From assembly GCA_950097015.1 (NCBI GenBank), contig CATNEN010000038.1:10064001-10128000 (forward strand): a DNA stretch of 64,000 nucleotides, in the 5' to 3' direction. Position numbers and translations under genes: made by a program. Shown here in pieces: positions 59,206 through 64,000 of this stretch. Under the pieces are notes generated by a model. It saw only the letters and a program-made list of their open reading frames with translations. It searched no databases and had not been told where the DNA came from. Each line of letters begins with the position of its first letter. Position 1 is the stretch's first letter. Source of the DNA: Macrostomum hystrix. Lineage: Eukaryota > Platyhelminthes > Macrostomidae.

Positions 59206-62200
59206 CGCTGTTAGGCTGAACGTTTTACTCTGAGCACAGTCTCAAGTTAATATTACCAGCATAACGTTCATTGTCGGCTTAATGGTTCATTACGTACATG
59301 CGTTATAAAAAAATATAACTAAGTCCACATACTTTAGTTCTAAAAAAGTTCTAAAACATTGAAATTGCAATTCAATTTATTGAGCTTTGTAAGGATTTTA
59401 CTTCGCTAATATTTAATTATACCACTAAGTGAGGATTTATCTCCCCCCAGACAATTTTTGTGCTGCACCCGAACGGAGCAACGCAAGCACACGAATCTCA
59501 AGAACTTTTTTGCGCATCTTCTGAAGCGAGAATCAAGTCGCTAATGTTTTGACCTTCGAGATATTCAATGATTCTGGCTGAAGGTCTCATTTTTCTTATA
59601 AGCGCTAGTGAATTTCATACACCACTATACACGAATTTGAACACTGCGCCTCAGCCCGGCCTTGCCAGGCCTTCAAAATTTATCAGCATGTTACCCGAAT
59701 ATGCCTGCATCATCTCCGTCTTCGGTTGTCACCCACCTTAATCTAGACGGTCTGCTGGACCTTCAAGGCTACAGCAGGTGGAACTAAAGGCTCCCCAATT
59801 TCACTGAACAAGCCTAAATATTATGCGCGGCTCAACCACAGGACACACTCGCCGAGTCTATCAACCAGTCAGTCACAACCCAAAGTTGTTTGCATTCAGG
59901 CGCTGCCAAAAAAAATTCCGGGGGTCCGCCTAAGGTATATAAGGTATTCCGGTGGTATAAAAAACGGGGGGCAAAATAGCTTGGTAGTTCTACTGTTTAG
60001 TAGTTTATATTTTCAAGTTAAGTTTTTATGTAAGAAGAATAAAAAAGTAAGTTTCAATTTCGCTATACTTGGAAAATGACTTTTCTTATTTGCTAAGTGA
60101 ATAGAAGCTACTAATTTTAAGTATTAGAGACAATTGTCTTTAAATTAATAAGTCGAAGACGCACAATGCATTGAGCATCAATTTCTTTAAATGCGTCAGC
60201 ACATTATATTTACGAGTATAATATTAATTACAAATCGAATTTGATTAACTTATTTAGCACAAAAACTGTGCAATGCAAAAAATGATTTTGCAGATGCAAT
60301 CCTTCTGCTTAACCTTATGTGAAAATTTTTTTAATTTTTTTTATATGAACAGAACTGACCTAAACTTTTTATTAGGAATTTTTATCCGGCTTTTAATTAA
60401 AATAATAAAACAAACACTTTACTAAGGTACTGCTGAAAATCGCTTTGCATATGTTTATTATATTTTTAAGTTAGTAAATCTGTGTAAATCTTATTAATAT
60501 AGATCTGTAGCTACGCTTAAGAAAATATACACATAAAATTTTAACGCGAGCGTTTATTCTATTAACATTATCTCTTCTAGCAGCGTCTGTTGGATTTGGT
60601 TAACTAGTAACCAGAATAGTTAACGTAATATATATTGAATCTTATAATAAATGGCATCCCTGGCGTCTAAGCTATTGCTTCCTAGGCAGCGTAAGTATTC
60701 TTGCGCAGCATAATTACTTACTATCTATAATGACGTAGTCCGTAAGGCAACAGTCATGCTGATATGATACTAAAAAACTGCTTCTTTTTATCTGTAGGCT
60801 AAAATATCTGGGTACATTAAGAATATAATATCATAAATATATAAAAATATAGCAAAACAAGAGGTTTGTTTCGTTACACTCTATATTTTTTACCATAGTG
60901 TTATGTATTTGCTGTTACTAAAAAGTTATGGGTCTAATTGAATTTCTGTATTAGCACAATGTATGTAACACAATTTATGCTTATATTGTTTCTATTCTAT
61001 CTCTATTTCTCAGTAAAAAAATGAAAGTGGCAGGATGCTTAGAAATTCACTTATATTAGTGGCCTACTGAGTTACTAGTGTGGCTTATAAGTACAATAGA
61101 GTTGCCTAATCTTTCTTAACTGCAGTTGTTGTTGGTGGTTAACCAAACAAATAGCTATCTTTTTTGTCCAGTCAAAAGAGCAGAAATATAAATATCAGTA
61201 ATGCATAGATTACATTATTGATTTTTGTTGTTATTTAAAAATGACTCTATGAAATGAAATTATATAGGAATTTAATTTTTTATCATATTAAGTAATTTAA
61301 TCTCCTCACCCTTCACACATCTATCACAAGAACCATTAGATATAAAAATGCAACTTAAAAATTCCTATATAAGTAAATTAGTTTGTGGAAAAGTGTACTC
61401 AACAATTGAATCAATAGAAAATCTAGCAAAAAATAGCCAAATTTTGTTTGATAACACATCTGGTAGACAACACTTGTAGCTCTAAAGAGTTGGCAATATG
61501 TATATACTTTAATTCCCTAAATTAAAGTGTCTTTATTACTCATTTACATGTATTAGCAATTTCTATTATAAAGATGTAGCATGAAAAAGAGTGACTATTT
61601 TGTATCTCTGTGGGTCTGTAGTGTATATTTTTATAAAAAATTTGTTGAACAAATCAAGTAACACATCCTTACACTTCTAGTGGTTCTTGAGAGTGAAGTT
61701 TGATGCAATTAAATTACTTTTGATCTAAAGGTAATTAAAATATGTTATTTCAGATATAATAACATATTAGTCAAAAGAGCAGTAAAAAATTAATATGGTA
61801 ATCCATGTAACTAATGATGTATATTTTTCTGCCTCTTTAAATAAACAAATAAAAATGATAGCTATTTGTCAAGTTAACTCAACAAACATCCAAAATTGCT
61901 AATTGTCTAGTTAACTGGATCTCATTTTACATATTCTCTTCACTTTTAAATAACTTCTCTTCAAGTTATAACATAATAAAAATCACAGTTATAGTTAGTT
62001 AGTCAGTTTTGGTCTTTCAAGATTTTAAATACTCTAGCTATTTGTTAATAATTACAAAAAGTTTTTTCAAAGTTGTGATAAAAGTGTTCACATTTTTTTC
62101 TTCAAAGCAGCATCTTTGTTTGCTCTTTCCTTTATCTTCAGGTTTTGATAATTGTTCATTTATTATAAGAATCAGGGTGCTTATCTGAAAGATGTTTCAG

Positions 62201-63036
62201 CATGTTGTTATTTGACAAGTGTGGCTTGTTGTGTAACAAGGCTTATCACTCTATCTTTCTCTCTGTATCTCTCTGCCAAGTGTATCTCTAAGTCTCTTTG
62301 AACAGCAGTCTTTGCTGGGAATTTTCTGTGGTTTAGAGGGTCACAGCCTTAAGTAACCAACTTTACACTTCAACACTTTTTTGACTTTCATACTCAATAA
62401 TAGTTTATTGGCATTTTGTAACACTGGTACATTGATTTTTCACAAAGAAATTACAGTATTTATATACACAAAAAGGTCAGTTACAGTGAAGGAATTTGAC
62501 AAAACATTTTTTATATTTTTGCGCACTTGAACAAAAAGCATCTGGGTACAAAATTGACTTTTTAAAAAGAGTGATAAAGACATCCCTACTATATCTGTGC
62601 CCCTAATCAACTTTTCTATCACGCATTCTACAATGCCACTACTGTGTGTCACCATTGCACAAAGGGAAAAATCCAAATTTCTAGGTTGCCTTTGCATGCC
62701 TTGAATAGATTACAAATTTTAAAATGACTAGCAATCAAAGAGTCCCTAACACCATACCAAAGAATTCAGAGTTTTCATTGCACTCATTCTAAATAAGTGC
62801 CTTTGTCATAAATACCATAAAGTCGTGTCTATCCTAACCTCAAACAGGCAGGGAACTAGGAAAATACTTCCTGGAACTTAACAGGTTTCATGTGAAATCC
62901 CATGTTTTTGTATCTCTATTAAATTAAGTATTTTTGCAAAAAAGTAAAAGCATTGTCCTATCTGTTCTGTATGTAGTATTTCTAAGAAAAAACGGTGAAT
63001 TTGTCATTTACCCCCTGTGAATATCCCATTGAGCAG
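59206..63036. other. AT-rich intergenic DNA between MRPL27 and ATP5PB
   Basis: No coding exon is supported. A GC-richer patch at about 59450-59960 ends in GGTATATAAGG and GGTATAAAAAACGGGG, TATA-like strings that could mark a decayed element or a promoter. The first ATP5PB exon must lie here or the gene is trans-spliced. Confidence 0.5.
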
Positions 63037-63491
63037 TGTCGCTGAGCAGTCGCCTTCTGCACACATCTCGCGCCGCACTGGCCATCCCCAAGGGTCCGGA
63101 GCGTGAAGAGTTCATTGAGCAGGGCTCCGGCAAAACTCTCAAGGCCATGGAGTCATGGGCTGAAACCACCAGGACTAGCCTTACAGGCCTGACTGAACGC
63201 TTTGAGCGACTGCACGACATCTACTATGGCAAAGATCGCGACCTCGTGAATTATCCACCGCAGCCTGTGTCGTCATCGCATCCCAAGGTGCGCATGGGCC
63301 TGCTACCGGACTCCTGGTTTCAGGCCTTCTACGACAAGACTGGCGTCCTCGGGCCCTACATCCTGGCCCTGGGAGTGCCAACATTTCTTGTTAGCAAGGA
63401 GTTCTGGGTGCTGGATCCAGAAGGCCTTGTCCTCATCATCACTGTGCCCGCCGTCTACGCTTTCGTCATGCTGTATGGACAGCGCATCAAG
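63037..63491 (+). CDS. ATP5PB: ATP synthase subunit b, mitochondrial (partial; 5' and 3' exons missing)
   Basis: One exon, entered through an acceptor (CCCATTGAGCAG) in phase 1 and left through AAG|GTAAGC in phase 0. It encodes a presequence-like start (SLSSRLLHTSRAALAIPKGP), a spacer, then KVRMGLLPDSWFQAFYDKTG and VLGPYILALGVPTFLVSKEF, followed by a second hydrophobic stretch ending GQRIK. This matches the membrane-anchor region of animal F1Fo subunit b (pattern VRYGLIPEEFFQFLYPKTGV in mammals). The protein forms the peripheral stalk that keeps F1 from rotating. There is no in-frame ATG before the presequence, so the start lies in an upstream exon I could not find. An A at that exon's end would create ATG with the TG that opens this one. 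The rest of the gene is past the right edge, beyond a minisatellite. Confidence 0.88.
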
Positions 63492-63599
63492 GTAAGCGAT
63501 ATCAATTCTGCTCACACTCAAAATGGCTTCTGCTATTTAAATATCAGTACTAAGTCCCATTGCTCCTCAATTCCTCAGTCTTCCCAAATCCCCTCTATC

Positions 63600-64000
63600 T
63601 GAACAAAATCGCTTCAGTGTTTTAGTCCTCTTAAATCGCATGGGCCTCAGTTCTCCCGAATCCCATATGTCTCAGTTCTCCCAAATCCTGTGTGCCCCAG
63701 TCCTCCCAAATCCCAAGTGCCTCAGTCCTTTTAAATCCCATGTGTCTCAGTTCTCCCAAATCCCATGTGTCCCAGTCCTCCCAAATCCTATGTGCCCCAG
63801 TCCTCCCAAATCCCAAGTGCCTTAGTCCTTTTAAATCCCATGTGTCTCAGTCCTCCCAAATCCTGTGTCCCAGTCCTCCCAAATCCCATGTGCCCCAGTC
63901 CTTCCAAATCCCATGTGCCCCAGTCCTCCCAAATCCCAAGTGCCTCAGTCCTTTTAAATCCCATGTGTCCCAGTCCTCCCAAATCCCATGTGCCCCAGTC
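63600..64000. repeat. 25-bp minisatellite in ATP5PB intron, continuing past the edge
   Basis: Unit contains CAGTCCTCCCAAATCCCATG and TGCCC, with TTTTAAATCCC variants; about 16 units are visible. Acceptor-like in gene sense (CCCATGTGCCCCAG). Confidence 0.95.

Overview
The window is nuclear DNA of an animal with spliceosomal introns. I place it in the flatworms, most likely near Macrostomum. A stretch at 41193-41227 matches the Macrostomum spliced-leader (SL) exon as I remember it (core CGGTCTCTTACTGCGAAGAC). One gene (MRPL27) has no start codon of its own in a position where an SL ending in AUG would supply it. The genus call rests on memory and needs a database search.

Six protein genes are supported. 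From left to right: a Brat/NCL-1-type TRIM-NHL gene on the minus strand (1349-4789, NHL end off the left edge); a betaglycan-like ZP-domain membrane protein on the plus strand (10260-22086); a BTB-BACK-Kelch gene on the minus strand (32249-38362); a complete PACS sorting-adaptor gene in ten exons on the plus strand (43614-55412); mitochondrial ribosomal protein L27 on the plus strand (58590-59205); and the start of mitochondrial ATP synthase subunit b on the plus strand (63037-63491, continuing off the right edge). Exon joins were worked out by hand. Reading phases agree at every join, and the full PACS, ZP and Kelch coding sequences each sum to a multiple of three.

About a quarter of the window is tandem repeat. 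There are more than 25 separate minisatellite arrays with units of 16-43 bp, mostly one or two per intron and nearly all different. Several show higher-order structure, and several share core motifs across distant loci. In gene-sense orientation many intronic units look like 3' splice sites (pyrimidine tract then CAG), and two arrays in the ZP gene carry donor-like motifs. Long open frames in these arrays are artefacts of unit lengths divisible by three or of stop-free units.

Mobile DNA includes two tRNA-derived SINE families (two and three copies), a hAT-like inverted-repeat element family (two copies) with a 16-bp minisatellite inside, and an LTR-like insertion nested in one of those. The remaining intergenic DNA (4.8-10.2, 38.4-43.6 and 59.2-63.0 kb) is AT-rich with no gene I can support, apart from a GC-richer island at 41.5-42.5 kb.

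The six genes do not form a pathway: they cover post-transcriptional regulation, growth-factor co-reception, ubiquitin-ligase adaptation, membrane traffic and mitochondrial function. What unites them is intron architecture and, for some, probable SL trans-splicing.
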